Origin: a virus
DNA length: 38,212 bases
IMG/VR virus record: IMGVR_UViG_3300043426_000141
Span: 1 to 38,212 of that record
Reading direction: 5' to 3' (one strand)
The position numbers were made by a program, and so were the translations under genes. Positions 27,754 through 36,736 of this stretch are shown in pieces. How positions within the stretch are numbered: position 1 is the first letter of the stretch; every line of letters begins with the position of its first letter. The notes beneath the pieces are model-generated. The model did not search any database. It was not told the DNA's origin and saw only the letters and a list, made by a program, of their open reading frames with translations.

Positions 27754-29159
27754 GCCCAGCAGATCAAGCCGCCTTTGTGCAGCTGCGCGAGCGCTGGGTC
27801 GCAGAAGGCCCGGCCCGCTTCGCTGTTGACGTGCTGGGTGCCGAGCCCACGGTCCAGCAGTGGGAAGGCAGCCGAGCCCTGGTGGAGAGGCGCCGGGTCT
27901 CGATCCGCAGCGGCCACGGCACGGGCAAGAGCACGTTTGAGGCGTGGTGCGTGCTGTGGTTCCTGTCCTGCTACTTCCCGGCCAAGGTGCCGGCGACCGC
28001 GCCGACCTCGCACCAGCTGGAAGATGTGCTGTGGGCTGAGATTGCGAAATGGCACCGCCGCATGGGCGAGACGGCACCGGCGCTGGCCGATCAGTTCGTT
28101 TGGTCTGCGGGCGCGTACCGCATGAGGGACGCGCCGAACGAGGCCTTCGCCGTGGCGCGCACCAGCCGGCCGGAGCGCCCCGAGGCGCTGCAGGGCTTCC
28201 ACAGCGAGAACATCCTCTTCTTGATCGACGAGGCATCGGGCGTGGCCGACAACGTGTTCGAGGTGGCCGAGGGCGCCTTGTCAACCGATGGCGCGTTCGT
28301 GGTGATGTGCGCGAACCCGACGCGCTCCAGCGGCTATTTCTACGACAGCCACCACAAGATGCGCGCCGCCTGGGCGGCGCTGCACTGGAATGGCGAGCAC
28401 AGCCCGAACGTCAGCAAGACCTACGTGGAGAACATGGCCAAGAAGTACGGCCGGCAGTCGCCTGTGTTCAAGGTGCGCGTGCTGGGTGACTTCGTGGACG
28501 CGGCGGACGGGGTGATCAGCCTGGAACTGTGCGAAGCGGCCAAGGTGCGCGGAGTGGATGTGGTCCAGTCCGCGCCCGTGGTGTGGGGGGTTGACGTCGC
28601 GCGCTTTGGTGACGACTCCAGCGCGCTGGCCAAGCGCAAGGGCAACCACCAGCTGGCGCCAATCCGCGAGTGGTGGGGAAAGGACACCATGGCGACCACC
28701 GGCATCATCAAACGCGAATGGGACATGACGCCCGCGGCCGAGCGGCCCAAGGCGATCAACGTGGACGTCATCGGCATCGGCTCTGGCGTGGTGGACCGGC
28801 TGAAGGAGCTTCACCTGCCCGTGGTGGGCGTGAACGTAGCCGAGAGCGAGTCGGGCCGCGAGGGCGGGGATCTGAGCTTCAACCGGCTTCGCGACGAGCT
28901 GTGGTGGCAGGGCCGCGAATGGCTTGAGGCCAAGGACTGCCGCCTGGCTGACGACGACGAGACGATTGCCGAGCTGACGACGCCGACCTACCGCTTCCTG
29001 AGCAATGGGCGCATTCAGATCGAGACGAAGGACGAGATGCGCAAGCGTGGGGTGAAGAGCCCGAACCGGGCCGACGCCTGGCTGCTAACGTTCTTTGAGG
29101 GCGGGCACCCGGGGACTGAGATGGCCCCTTTGAACTATCCGGATATGGGGATTGTGTAG
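27750..29159 (+). CDS. terL: Terminase large subunit (packaging ATPase/nuclease)
   Basis: A 469-residue protein from GTG overlapping the small subunit. Walker A is SGHGTGKST (54-62), Walker B ILFLIDEA (155-162), and the coupling motif CANPT is at about 188. The nuclease domain begins 'VWGVDVARFGDDSSAL' (Asp282), with 'VDVIGIGSGVVD' and a late 'NRADAWL' supplying further acidic residues. It powers DNA translocation into proheads and cuts the concatemer. The length is normal. Confidence 0.95.
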   Translation: MSPADQAAFVQLRERWVAEGPARFAVDVLGAEPTVQQWEGSRALVERRRVSIRSGHGTGKSTFEAWCVLWFLSCYFPAKVPATAPTSHQLEDVLWAEIAKWHRRMGETAPALADQFVWSAGAYRMRDAPNEAFAVARTSRPERPEALQGFHSENILFLIDEASGVADNVFEVAEGALSTDGAFVVMCANPTRSSGYFYDSHHKMRAAWAALHWNGEHSPNVSKTYVENMAKKYGRQSPVFKVRVLGDFVDAADGVISLELCEAAKVRGVDVVQSAPVVWGVDVARFGDDSSALAKRKGNHQLAPIREWWGKDTMATTGIIKREWDMTPAAERPKAINVDVIGIGSGVVDRLKELHLPVVGVNVAESESGREGGDLSFNRLRDELWWQGREWLEAKDCRLADDDETIAELTTPTYRFLSNGRIQIETKDEMRKRGVKSPNRADAWLLTFFEGGHPGTEMAPLNYPDMGIV

Positions 29160-29172
29160 GGCCATTGCAAAA

Positions 29173-29208
29173 TCTATCGCTTGACAACCCGCGATAGAAA
29201 AAGACAAT
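29173..29208 (+). promoter_or_regulatory. Candidate late promoter in a palindrome before the portal gene
   Basis: TTGACA (29181-29186) and GACAAT (29203-29208) are 16 bases apart. TTGACA sits in the loop of an exact 8-bp inverted repeat, TCTATCGC (29173-29180) and GCGATAGA (29191-29198). The start point would be at or just before the portal ATG at 29217. The palindrome could be an operator for a late activator or repressor. Confidence 0.5.
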
Positions 29209-29216
29209 CGCGCCCC

Positions 29217-31523
29217 ATGAGCGCGCGACAAGACCGAATGACCGAGGAACGCTTTCTCTCGGTCCTGCAGCATGAGCTGAGCAGCTCTGTCACGTGGTCC
29301 GTCGAGCATCTGCAGGAAGACCAGCTGAAGAACCTGCAGTACTACCTCGGCCTGCCCATGGGCAACGAGGTGAAGGGCCGCAGCCAGGTTGTCAGCTGGG
29401 ACGTGTTCGAGGTGGTCGAGTCCGCGATGCCGGGCTTCATCGAGCCGTTCTTCAGCGGCGACACCATCGGCAAGTTCGAGCCCAAGGGGCCCGAGGATGT
29501 GCAGTGGGCCGAGCAGGCCACGGACTACGTTAACCACATCATCAAGGAGCGCAATGCGGGCTTCTTGTTGTTCAACACCTGGATCAAGGACGCACTGCTG
29601 TCCAAGGTCGGGGTGGTGCGCGGGGAGTGGCGCGACGAGGACCCGAAGCGCAAGACTTGGCGCGGGTTCACCGACCAGCAAATGACGCTTCTGGCGCAGG
29701 ACCAGCGCTCGCAGATCATTGAGCACGCTGCATACCCGGTCCCCGGCATGCCGCCGATGAACCAGGCGCAGCTGATCCAGATGGGCGGCCAGGTTCCGAT
29801 GCTGCACGATGTGACGGTGCTGCAGGCGCAGCCCGGGTGCGTCAAGCTGGAGAATGTCCGGCCGGAGAATTTCATTCTCACAAGCGGCATCGGCACGCTG
29901 GACAAGGCCCGAGTGATCGGGGAATGGGTGGTCTACACCCGCTCGGAGCTCAAAGAGCTTGGCTTCAAGCAGCACGACACGGCGCAGTCGTTCGATCTGG
30001 CGACCGCGGTGCTTGAGGGCTCGCTCCAGGACGTGCGCGACGGGTTCACGACCGAGCTGGCCCTGCAGGACGACGCAGGCGGCGACCGCTCGCTGCAGGA
30101 AATCCGGCTTTTCAAGGGGTTCGTCCGTGCGGATTACAACGGGGACGGCGTGGCCGAGTGGCGCCGCGTGCTGGTGGCGGGCGGCGAGGACCCGCTGCTG
30201 GAGAACGAGGAAGCGGAGGGGCACAACTACTGCGTCCTGAGCCCGATCCTGATCCCGCACCGCGTGATTGGCCTGGGCTACGCGGACCCGGCGCGCCCGA
30301 TTGCGGATGTGAAGACTGCGCTCACACGCCAGTACCTGGACAGCCTGTACCTGGCGAACCGGCCGCGCACCTACGTCAACCTGAACGCGAACGTCAGCAT
30401 GGATGACCTGCTGAGCGACCGCATCGGCGGGTTCATCCGGGGGCGCGGGCCGGCGGGTGACGCGCTGCAGCCGCTGCAGACGACCCTGGTGGCGCGCGAT
30501 GCGCTTGAAGGCCTGCAGCTGGCCGACAACATGCGCGAAACGCGCCTGGGCATCCCCAAATACAACCCCGGCCTAGAGGCCGACGCGCTGCACAAGACCG
30601 CGACCGGCGTGCGCAGCATCAACAACCTGGTGGACAAGCGCCAGAAAATGACACTCCGCATCCTTGCGGAGACCGGCATCAAGGACTTGTTCCGCTTGGT
30701 GTTGAAGCTGATCACCGAGTATCAGGACGCGCCGGCCATGGTGCGCCTGCGTGGCGACTTCGTGCAGTTCGACCCGCGCGGGTGGACACCCGACATGGAC
30801 GTGTCCATCGAGGTGGGCGTCGGCACATCGGACGAGACCGAGACCATGATGCAACTGCAGCAGTTCGGGCAGTTCATGGCCTGGGGCCAGCAGGTTGGCG
30901 TGGTGCAGCCCCGGAACATCTACCAGTTCGGCCTGCGCCTGGCGAAGAACGCGCGCTTGAAGGGCGCCGAGCAGGACCTGCTGACGTCGCCGCCTGACCA
31001 GCCGCCCCCGCCGCCGCCTGACCCCAAGCTGGCGCTCGCGCAGTTCGAGGCGCAGCAGGAGCAGCAGAAGTTCCAGGCCGAGGCCCAGATCGAGCAGCAG
31101 CGCCGCCAGACCGAGGCGCAGCTGCAGATGATGACGGACCAGAACCGCCAAGAGTGGGAAGCGCGCCAAAAGCAGCTGGAGGCGCAGCAAAGCGCGCAGC
31201 TGGAGCAACTGCGCATGGAAGCCGAGGACCGACGCCACGCCCAGGACCTGGCGTTCAAGCAGTGGCAGACCGAGTTCCAAGCCAACCAGGCCATCGCCCT
31301 GGAGCAGATGCGCCAGCAGGCCGCCGCACCGCAGGGCATGGACCTGGCGCCGCTGATCGAGATCTTGCAGCCGGTGCTGGAGTACATCGCCGCCCCGCCG
31401 CGCATGGTGCGCGACGAGGCCGGGAACGCTGTCGGCGTGCAAAAGGGCACGCGGACTTTCTCAATCGACCGCGACGCGCAGGGGCGGCCTGAGGGGCTGT
31501 CGGACGCCGCGCCCATCCAGTAA
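29217..31523 (+). CDS. Portal protein
   Basis: The start is at ATG 29217 (SARQDRMTEERFLSVLQHEL), giving 768 residues; a TTG at 29181 overlaps the promoter-like palindrome and is less likely. The portal core includes 'QVVSWDVFEVVESAMPGFIE', 'ENFILTSGIG' and 'YADPARPIADVKTALTRQYL'. Residues about 590-720 are a Pro run followed by a Gln/Glu coiled coil. It belongs to the long portal type of podoviruses related to P22/SU10 and forms the dodecameric DNA gate. It has no Shine-Dalgarno, and the predicted message begins at the ATG. Confidence 0.9.
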   Translation: MSARQDRMTEERFLSVLQHELSSSVTWSVEHLQEDQLKNLQYYLGLPMGNEVKGRSQVVSWDVFEVVESAMPGFIEPFFSGDTIGKFEPKGPEDVQWAEQATDYVNHIIKERNAGFLLFNTWIKDALLSKVGVVRGEWRDEDPKRKTWRGFTDQQMTLLAQDQRSQIIEHAAYPVPGMPPMNQAQLIQMGGQVPMLHDVTVLQAQPGCVKLENVRPENFILTSGIGTLDKARVIGEWVVYTRSELKELGFKQHDTAQSFDLATAVLEGSLQDVRDGFTTELALQDDAGGDRSLQEIRLFKGFVRADYNGDGVAEWRRVLVAGGEDPLLENEEAEGHNYCVLSPILIPHRVIGLGYADPARPIADVKTALTRQYLDSLYLANRPRTYVNLNANVSMDDLLSDRIGGFIRGRGPAGDALQPLQTTLVARDALEGLQLADNMRETRLGIPKYNPGLEADALHKTATGVRSINNLVDKRQKMTLRILAETGIKDLFRLVLKLITEYQDAPAMVRLRGDFVQFDPRGWTPDMDVSIEVGVGTSDETETMMQLQQFGQFMAWGQQVGVVQPRNIYQFGLRLAKNARLKGAEQDLLTSPPDQPPPPPPDPKLALAQFEAQQEQQKFQAEAQIEQQRRQTEAQLQMMTDQNRQEWEARQKQLEAQQSAQLEQLRMEAEDRRHAQDLAFKQWQTEFQANQAIALEQMRQQAAAPQGMDLAPLIEILQPVLEYIAAPPRMVRDEAGNAVGVQKGTRTFSIDRDAQGRPEGLSDAAPIQ

Positions 31524-31534
31524 CAGGAGCCGCC

Positions 31535-31903
31535 ATGGCAGTCACCTACACCACCGCCCTCAAAAACACCCGCCTAGACGCTGTTGTCACCGCCATCGGC
31601 GCATCCGGCAAGCTCGAAATTGGCACCACCGGCATGGGCACTGTCCTTGCCACCATCACCCTTGGCGCCACAGCCGGCACCACATCTGGCGGCGTGCTGA
31701 CGTTCTCCGGCTTCCCGAAGTCGGACAGCTCGGCCGACGCCACCGGCACCGCTGCCGCTGCGCGCATTCGCACCTCGGCTAACGCTGATGTGGTCACCGG
31801 CCTGACCGTTGGCACGAGCGGAACGGACGTGACCTTGGATTCAACCAGCATCACGAGCGGCCAAGTGGTCACCATCAATTCGGCCACTATTACACACGGC
31901 TGA
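31535..31903 (+). CDS. Small beta-rich decoration-like protein
   Basis: A 122-residue protein with AGGAG before the ATG. It is beta-rich with few charges (GASGKLEIGTTGMGTVLATI, GVLTFSGFPKSDSSADATGT). Similar small beta proteins between portal and capsid genes are head decoration or stabilising proteins. This assignment is by composition and place only. The next gene starts five bases after its stop. Confidence 0.6.
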   Translation: MAVTYTTALKNTRLDAVVTAIGASGKLEIGTTGMGTVLATITLGATAGTTSGGVLTFSGFPKSDSSADATGTAAAARIRTSANADVVTGLTVGTSGTDVTLDSTSITSGQVVTINSATITHG

Positions 31904-31908
31904 TCGCG

Positions 31909-33084
31909 ATGGCGACGCCGCGAGGCACGACGCATAGCGCCGGGTCGGAGGTGACGATCTACGGTGGCAGGGCTGGCATTTTCCCGGCCTGGTACAGCGC
32001 CGCCGCCTCTGGCGAGTGGGTGGACCTGCCGAACAGCACCATCACGTCATCGGGCGTGGGGTGGTCGGGCACCAGCCCCGGCGGCACGGGCAACTACACC
32101 ACGGTAGTCACCGCCTGGGGTGGCGGCGTGCTCAACACCGGCGGCATCTACCGCGCCGGCTCGTTCCTGGCCGGCACGTTCTTGGTGCTGTTCGGCGGCG
32201 GGCACGGCGACTACGCTGGCAACGAGCTGTATGCTTACGGCCCGCTTGAAGCCGACAGCCCTTCGTGGTCGCGCATCACCGATCCGACGATCCCGGCGCC
32301 GGATGACGTGGCACGCCTGTCTGGCAAGCCGGTGTCTCGCCACAGCTACGACACGCTGGTCTACCTGCCCGACCAAAACAAGATGCTGTGCATCGGCTCG
32401 CCCGGCTACTACGAGACCGGATTCAGCTTCAACGCCGCGGACGTGTTCGACTTCGCGGTCAACCCGGGCAGTTCCAACCCATGGAGCACTGCCGATACCG
32501 GCTTTCCCGCTTTCAACGGCGGCGGGGCGGGCGCCATCAGCTTGCTGTCGGGCTACGACTCAGTGAGCGGCAAGGCCTGGGGCCTGGGCAAGGGCAACGG
32601 TCAGGTGATCGGAAGCTACGACGCCGCGGCGGGCACCTGGGCCAGCTACTACAAGGACAACCCGAGCGGCCCCGGCTCGGGCAAGGCGGGCCTCGCAAGC
32701 AGCATCCACAAGCTCGTGTTCGTGAGCGGGTCCACTGTCTATGTGCAGGACCTCACCAGCCCCACGTCCGCTATCTACACGCCATCGACGACCGGCAGCG
32801 CACCCAGCCTTGGCGGCACCGCCGCGCTCGACTGGGATGAGGTCGGTGCGCGCTTCGTCATGCGCAGCAGCGGTGGCACGCTCTACTACCTGACGCCTGG
32901 GGCCAACCCGGACTCGGGTGGCGACGCCTGGGCGTGGTCGAGCGTCACGCCGGGCGCTGGCGCAACGCCGGCTGCAGAGGTCGAGAACGGCACCTACGGG
33001 CGCTTCAGGATGGTCAACGGCACCCTTCGCGGCGCTCTGCTGATGGCTGCGCCTACCGCGCCAATCAGCTACTACAAGATGTGA
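31909..33084 (+). CDS. Kelch/galactose-oxidase-like beta-propeller virion protein
   Basis: A 391-residue protein with propeller-like repeats: 'GTFLVLFGGGHGDYAGNELY', 'YDTLVYLPDQNKMLCIG', 'YDSVSGKAWGLGKGNG' and 'LDWDEVGARFVMRSSGGTLYYL', each a strand-turn with Gly and aromatic residues as in kelch blades. There is no signal peptide or obvious catalytic Tyr/Cys pair. Its location between portal and scaffold is unusual for a propeller and suggests a head surface or adhesion protein. The fold is inferred from repeat appearance. Confidence 0.6.
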   Translation: MATPRGTTHSAGSEVTIYGGRAGIFPAWYSAAASGEWVDLPNSTITSSGVGWSGTSPGGTGNYTTVVTAWGGGVLNTGGIYRAGSFLAGTFLVLFGGGHGDYAGNELYAYGPLEADSPSWSRITDPTIPAPDDVARLSGKPVSRHSYDTLVYLPDQNKMLCIGSPGYYETGFSFNAADVFDFAVNPGSSNPWSTADTGFPAFNGGGAGAISLLSGYDSVSGKAWGLGKGNGQVIGSYDAAAGTWASYYKDNPSGPGSGKAGLASSIHKLVFVSGSTVYVQDLTSPTSAIYTPSTTGSAPSLGGTAALDWDEVGARFVMRSSGGTLYYLTPGANPDSGGDAWAWSSVTPGAGATPAAEVENGTYGRFRMVNGTLRGALLMAAPTAPISYYKM

Positions 33085-33088
33085 GCCC

Positions 33089-34174
33089 ATGGCCTACCCG
33101 ACCTTCGTAGCGGCCGGCGCCGCAATCAGTCTGCCGACGGGTGGAACAGCCGCGAACGTGGAGGTGCCCGCTGGCGTTGCGGCGGGCGATCTGCTGGTGT
33201 GCGTGATGTTCCTGGGCAATGGCACCGGGAACACGCCGAGTCCACCGAGCGGGTTCACCCAGATCGACAGCATCGCAGCGACCCTGTTCGCGGCGGGCCT
33301 GCACGTCTACTACAAGTTCGCAAGCGGCTCGGAGCCAAGCACCTACGCCGCATCGCAATCGGGAGGCAGCAACCTCGGCGCGGCGCGCATGTATGCGTGG
33401 ACCGGCACGCATGCCACCACGCCGATCAACGTCAACAGCAAGAGCGCCGTCCAGAACAGCGTCACGACCATCAACCTGCCCTCGGCCACGACGACTGTGG
33501 CCGAGTGCCTGCACATCGGCATCAGCTTTGAGTACAACGTCCGCACGCCGACGATCAGCGCCACGGGCTCGCAAACGGCTCGTGGCGGCAGCACGCTGTC
33601 GGGGCGGGTGTTCCAGGTCACAGAAGAGCAGATCGCATCCGCAGGCGCCGTCACCGGCAAAACCCATTCTTCGGGAAGCTCGGGCGATTTCTACGGCTTC
33701 AGCATTGGGGTTGCGCCGGCAGCAGGCGGCGGGGGCATCACTGGCACCCTCGCTGCCACCGAAGCCGCTGACGTTGCCGCCCTCACCGGCGATGTCATCA
33801 TCACCGGCACCATCGCTGCGACCGAAGCCGCAGACACCGCAGCATTCAGCGGCGGCAGCACTCCGGTAACTGGCACGCTTGCGGGCACAGAGGCCAGCGA
33901 CACCGCAGCGGCCACCGGCACCGTGCGCAATCCGCGTCTGGTGATCGGCCCGCTGAAGAACAACACCGGCACGCTGCTGGCCAGCGAAACCGGCGCCACC
34001 GTCTACGTCTACCAGACCAGCGGCGCGCATGTGGTCACCAAGACCAGCCAGACCACGGACGGCAGCGCCATCATGACCGTCAGTGACGCGGCATTGGCGG
34101 CCGGCACCACCTATCGCTTCGTCATCGTGCTGTCTGGCGGTGCTGAAGGTATGGACAAGCTGGCGGCGGCATGA
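33089..34174 (+). CDS. Surface-type protein with 'AATEAAD' repeats
   Basis: A 361-residue protein. Residues 1-210 form a beta-sandwich-like domain ('AGVAAGDLLVCVMFLGNG', 'PPSGFTQIDSIAATLFAAGL'). Residues about 218-275 hold three copies of a roughly 20-residue repeat (GTLAATEAADVAALTGDV, GTIAATEAADTAAFSGG, GTLAGTEASDTAAATGT). A small beta domain ends the protein. The same repeat occurs in the next gene. The repeat class is familiar from phage head or fibre proteins and probably forms a spacer. Confidence 0.65.
   Translation: MAYPTFVAAGAAISLPTGGTAANVEVPAGVAAGDLLVCVMFLGNGTGNTPSPPSGFTQIDSIAATLFAAGLHVYYKFASGSEPSTYAASQSGGSNLGAARMYAWTGTHATTPINVNSKSAVQNSVTTINLPSATTTVAECLHIGISFEYNVRTPTISATGSQTARGGSTLSGRVFQVTEEQIASAGAVTGKTHSSGSSGDFYGFSIGVAPAAGGGGITGTLAATEAADVAALTGDVIITGTIAATEAADTAAFSGGSTPVTGTLAGTEASDTAAATGTVRNPRLVIGPLKNNTGTLLASETGATVYVYQTSGAHVVTKTSQTTDGSAIMTVSDAALAAGTTYRFVIVLSGGAEGMDKLAAA
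33748..33925 (+). repeat. Tandem coding repeat, three units
   Basis: Three degenerate units of about 54-63 bases encode the AATEAAD-type repeats. They are related to the array at 34519-34700 in the following gene. Confidence 0.7.
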
Positions 34175-35115
34175 GCGTTCGCGTTGACAGTTCCAGCCTG
34201 ATTTCGGGCGCCGTGGTCTGCGGACATCGCGGGCTTGGCGTCACCGGGGCTGTCATCCGTGCCACTACCAGCACCGGCACGCATGGCGCTGGCTGGCTGT
34301 ATGACGACTGGGACAACAGCGGCGACGACGCCAAAGAGTTCCGACTGCTGATCGAAACGCCGCCCTCGGACGGCGCGCTGTTCCTCTACGAAGACGGCTC
34401 GTTTTCCTGGGTTCCGGTCGCTGATGGCACGCGCAACTGCGTAGGCCGGCTGTACATCGACGGCGCCGACCAGGGCACCGAAACCAACTACCTCGTCAGC
34501 GGCAGCGGCGCGGCGACAGGACAACTCGCAGCCACCGAAGCGGCAGACACCGCAGCCATCACGGGCGATGTGATCGTCTCCGGCACGCTGGCGGCCACAG
34601 AGGCGGCTGACGTAGCGGCCCTGGCCGGTGGCGTGCTGGTGTCTGGTGCGCTGGCGGCGACGGAAGCGGCTGACGTAGCGGCATTTGTTGGGGATGGTGT
34701 GGCGCTTGCCACCGCCGGCGGCTACGACGACACCCCGCGCGCGCCCCGCAAGCGCGAGAAGCAGACCGTCATCCACAAGGACGACAGCGACGAGCGCAGC
34801 CAGGAATTCGAGGCCCTGCTGGCGCGCGTCAAGGGCCAGGCGCTGGACAAGGCCAAGAGCATCGCGCAGGCCGCGCCCGTAGCCACGCCGCCGGAAGACA
34901 TCAAGCCTCCGCGCATGCCAGAAATCCGTGGCGTGGAGGCTTCGCTACTGCGGCAGTGGATGCCTGACCTGCTCAGCACCTACCGCGCCACGTTCACGGC
35001 TGAGCTGCAGGCCCTGGCCAGCGCTCAGCAAGCCGCTGCACAGGCCCAGATGCGGGCCCTGCAGCGCCAACAGTACGAAGACGAGGAGATCGCCATCCTG
35101 GCGATGCTGGCATGA
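34171..35115 (+). CDS. Repeat-containing protein with helical C-terminus
   Basis: A 314-residue protein coupled by ATGA. Residues 1-105 are beta-rich. Residues about 116-175 carry three repeats (QLAATEAADTAAITGDV, GTLAATEAADVAALAGGV, GALAATEAADVAAFVGDG). The remainder (190-314) is charged helix (AELQALASAQQAAAQAQMRA). The second gene in a row with the same repeat suggests duplication, or two proteins that assemble together. Likely a virion surface component. Confidence 0.6.
   Translation: MSVRVDSSSLISGAVVCGHRGLGVTGAVIRATTSTGTHGAGWLYDDWDNSGDDAKEFRLLIETPPSDGALFLYEDGSFSWVPVADGTRNCVGRLYIDGADQGTETNYLVSGSGAATGQLAATEAADTAAITGDVIVSGTLAATEAADVAALAGGVLVSGALAATEAADVAAFVGDGVALATAGGYDDTPRAPRKREKQTVIHKDDSDERSQEFEALLARVKGQALDKAKSIAQAAPVATPPEDIKPPRMPEIRGVEASLLRQWMPDLLSTYRATFTAELQALASAQQAAAQAQMRALQRQQYEDEEIAILAMLA
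34519..34700 (+). repeat. Tandem coding repeat, three units
   Basis: Three units of about 60 bases encode AATEAAD repeats. They are related to the array at 33748-33925. Confidence 0.7.
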
Positions 35116-35426
35116 CCGACACAACCCGCCAAGACGAAGCCGCAGTGCACCGCGCAGCCCGCGCCCAGACCATCCTGACTGACCCGATGGTTCAGGACGC
35201 GCTGGCGTTCGTCCGCGACCAAGTGCGAGATGCGTTTTTCGACCTGGACCCTGCCGACGCAGGGGCGCGCGAGCGCCTGCTGCTGGTGGACCGGGCGCGG
35301 CAGCAGTTTGAGCGGGTGTTTACGGCTCACTTGATGGACGGCAGCGTAGCGCGTGCGCAGTTGCTGTCCGACGACCTGGCGGCGCAGCACTTGGCCGCTA
35401 TTCAGCAACGTGTGAAGGAGCGCTAG
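35112..35426 (+). CDS. Small helical virion-region protein
   Basis: A 104-residue protein that overlaps the previous gene by ATGA. It is helical and charged, with 'AQTILTDPMVQDALAFVRDQ', 'RLLLVDRARQQFERVFTAHL' and 'DLAAQHLAAIQQRVKER'. Small helical proteins between portal and scaffold are often assembly factors. Nothing definite can be assigned. The next gene uses AAGGAG located in its final codons. Confidence 0.7.
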   Translation: MTDTTRQDEAAVHRAARAQTILTDPMVQDALAFVRDQVRDAFFDLDPADAGARERLLLVDRARQQFERVFTAHLMDGSVARAQLLSDDLAAQHLAAIQQRVKER

Positions 35427-35711
35427 ATGGCACGAAAGCCCAGAGCCCAGCAGGGCGAGGAGGCCGCGAAGGCGGCAGAGCAGCCCCAGCAGGGCGAGGA
35501 GGCCGCGCCAGAGGACTTCGACGGTTTCACCGCCTGGGCCCAGCGCGCCAAGGTCAATGATGGCGTGGTGCTGGTGGCACTGACGCACCCGGACGTGCTT
35601 GAGCCGCGGCACATGGACGGCACCTTCAGCGGCTTCCGCCTGGCGCCAGGGCCGACCGGTGCGACCTGGAGCGACGGCAGCACCCACCCGCCGGCCGCTC
35701 CCCAGCCCTGA
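35427..35711 (+). CDS. Small protein with duplicated QQGEEAA element
   Basis: A 94-residue protein with AAGGAG six bases before the ATG. The first 30 residues are Gln/Glu/Ala-rich, with QQGEEAA occurring twice. The rest is a compact globular part ('VVLVALTHPDVLEPRHMDGT'). It is the last gene before a terminator. The role is unknown; position suggests head assembly. Confidence 0.65.
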   Translation: MARKPRAQQGEEAAKAAEQPQQGEEAAPEDFDGFTAWAQRAKVNDGVVLVALTHPDVLEPRHMDGTFSGFRLAPGPTGATWSDGSTHPPAAPQP

Positions 35712-35718
35712 ACCAGCC

Positions 35719-35742
35719 AGCCCGCCCAAGCGCGGGCTTTTC
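35719..35742 (+). terminator. Rho-independent terminator before the scaffold gene
   Basis: Stem AGCCCGC (35719-35725) / GCGGGCT (35732-35738) with a six-base loop is followed by TTTTC. It separates the portal cluster from scaffold and capsid genes, perhaps lowering upstream transcripts. Confidence 0.75.
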
Positions 35743-35767
35743 AAGACCCACGCAATAGGTGTAAGCT

Positions 35768-36727
35768 ATGGACGGTGAATTTTCGATAGAGAGTTTCGCA
35801 GCTGAGTTCGCGCAGGCGGATAAATCGGAGCAGCCCGCAACGGGTTCCGACGCCGCTACAAACGCGCAGGCCAGCGGTGCTGAAACCGACACGGACGACG
35901 CTCAGGAAGTGGACCTGCCGGAAACGGAAGGCGAGCAGACCGAGCAGCCGGAGCAGCCCCCCGAGGGTTCCGGCGAGGGCGGTGACGACCCTGTTCAGAC
36001 GTGGACAACGGCGAGCGGCGAGAAGTTCGAGGTCAAGACCTCCGAATTGCGCGACGGCTACCTGCGGCAGCAGGACTACACGCGCAAGACCCAGGACCTG
36101 TCCGAGAACGTCAAGCGCGCTCAATCCGACATCCAATTCCAGGCCAGCGCCGTTCAGGCGATGACCAGCGAGATCGGCGAGATCCAGGCGCTCCAGGGCC
36201 AGATCGCGCAGTTCGACGGGATCGACTGGGCAGCGGCAGAGCGGCAAGACCCGCAAGCCTCTGTGCAAGCCCAGACGCGGTTGCTGCTTCTGAAACAGCA
36301 GCTGGCCGAGGTGCAAACCCGGGCCAGCGGCCGGATGCAGCAGCTGAAACAGGCGCAGGAGGCGCAGTTCTCGCAGGCGGTGTCCGCCGCAGAACAGCAC
36401 CTGCAGACCAAGTTCCCGGAACTGAACCGCGACGAGGTGGGGCGAGTGTTTGCGCAGGCGGCAAAGCTGGGGGCGACCCAGACGGAGCTGAATTTCATGC
36501 GCGGCATGCCCTGGCTGCTGGAGCTGGCCATCCACGGGACGCGCCACATGGAGCTGATGTCGAAGAAGCCGGAGGTTCAGAACCGAGTGCGCAACCTTCC
36601 GCCGCCGAAAACGGCACCCCGCGCAGCGACTCCGACCTCCAAGACAGACGAAGCGATCAAGGCCATCAACACGAAGCGCAGCTTCAACCCGGCCGAGTTC
36701 GCGAAGTTGCTCAGCACCACTATGTGA
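35768..36727 (+). CDS. Scaffold / capsid assembly protein
   Basis: A 319-residue protein with an acidic, disordered N-terminal region (1-75; DTDDAQEVDLPETEGEQTEQ) and long helices rich in Gln, Ala and Glu (for example QAMTSEIGEIQALQGQIAQF). 'QDYTRKTQDLSENVKRAQSD' is the segment that marks many podoviral scaffolds. It ends in a basic C-terminal patch (NTKRSFNPAEFAKLLSTTM) that would bind coat protein. It lies directly before the capsid gene, the normal order. Confidence 0.8.
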   Translation: MDGEFSIESFAAEFAQADKSEQPATGSDAATNAQASGAETDTDDAQEVDLPETEGEQTEQPEQPPEGSGEGGDDPVQTWTTASGEKFEVKTSELRDGYLRQQDYTRKTQDLSENVKRAQSDIQFQASAVQAMTSEIGEIQALQGQIAQFDGIDWAAAERQDPQASVQAQTRLLLLKQQLAEVQTRASGRMQQLKQAQEAQFSQAVSAAEQHLQTKFPELNRDEVGRVFAQAAKLGATQTELNFMRGMPWLLELAIHGTRHMELMSKKPEVQNRVRNLPPPKTAPRAATPTSKTDEAIKAINTKRSFNPAEFAKLLSTTM

Positions 36728-36736
36728 GGTCCCACC

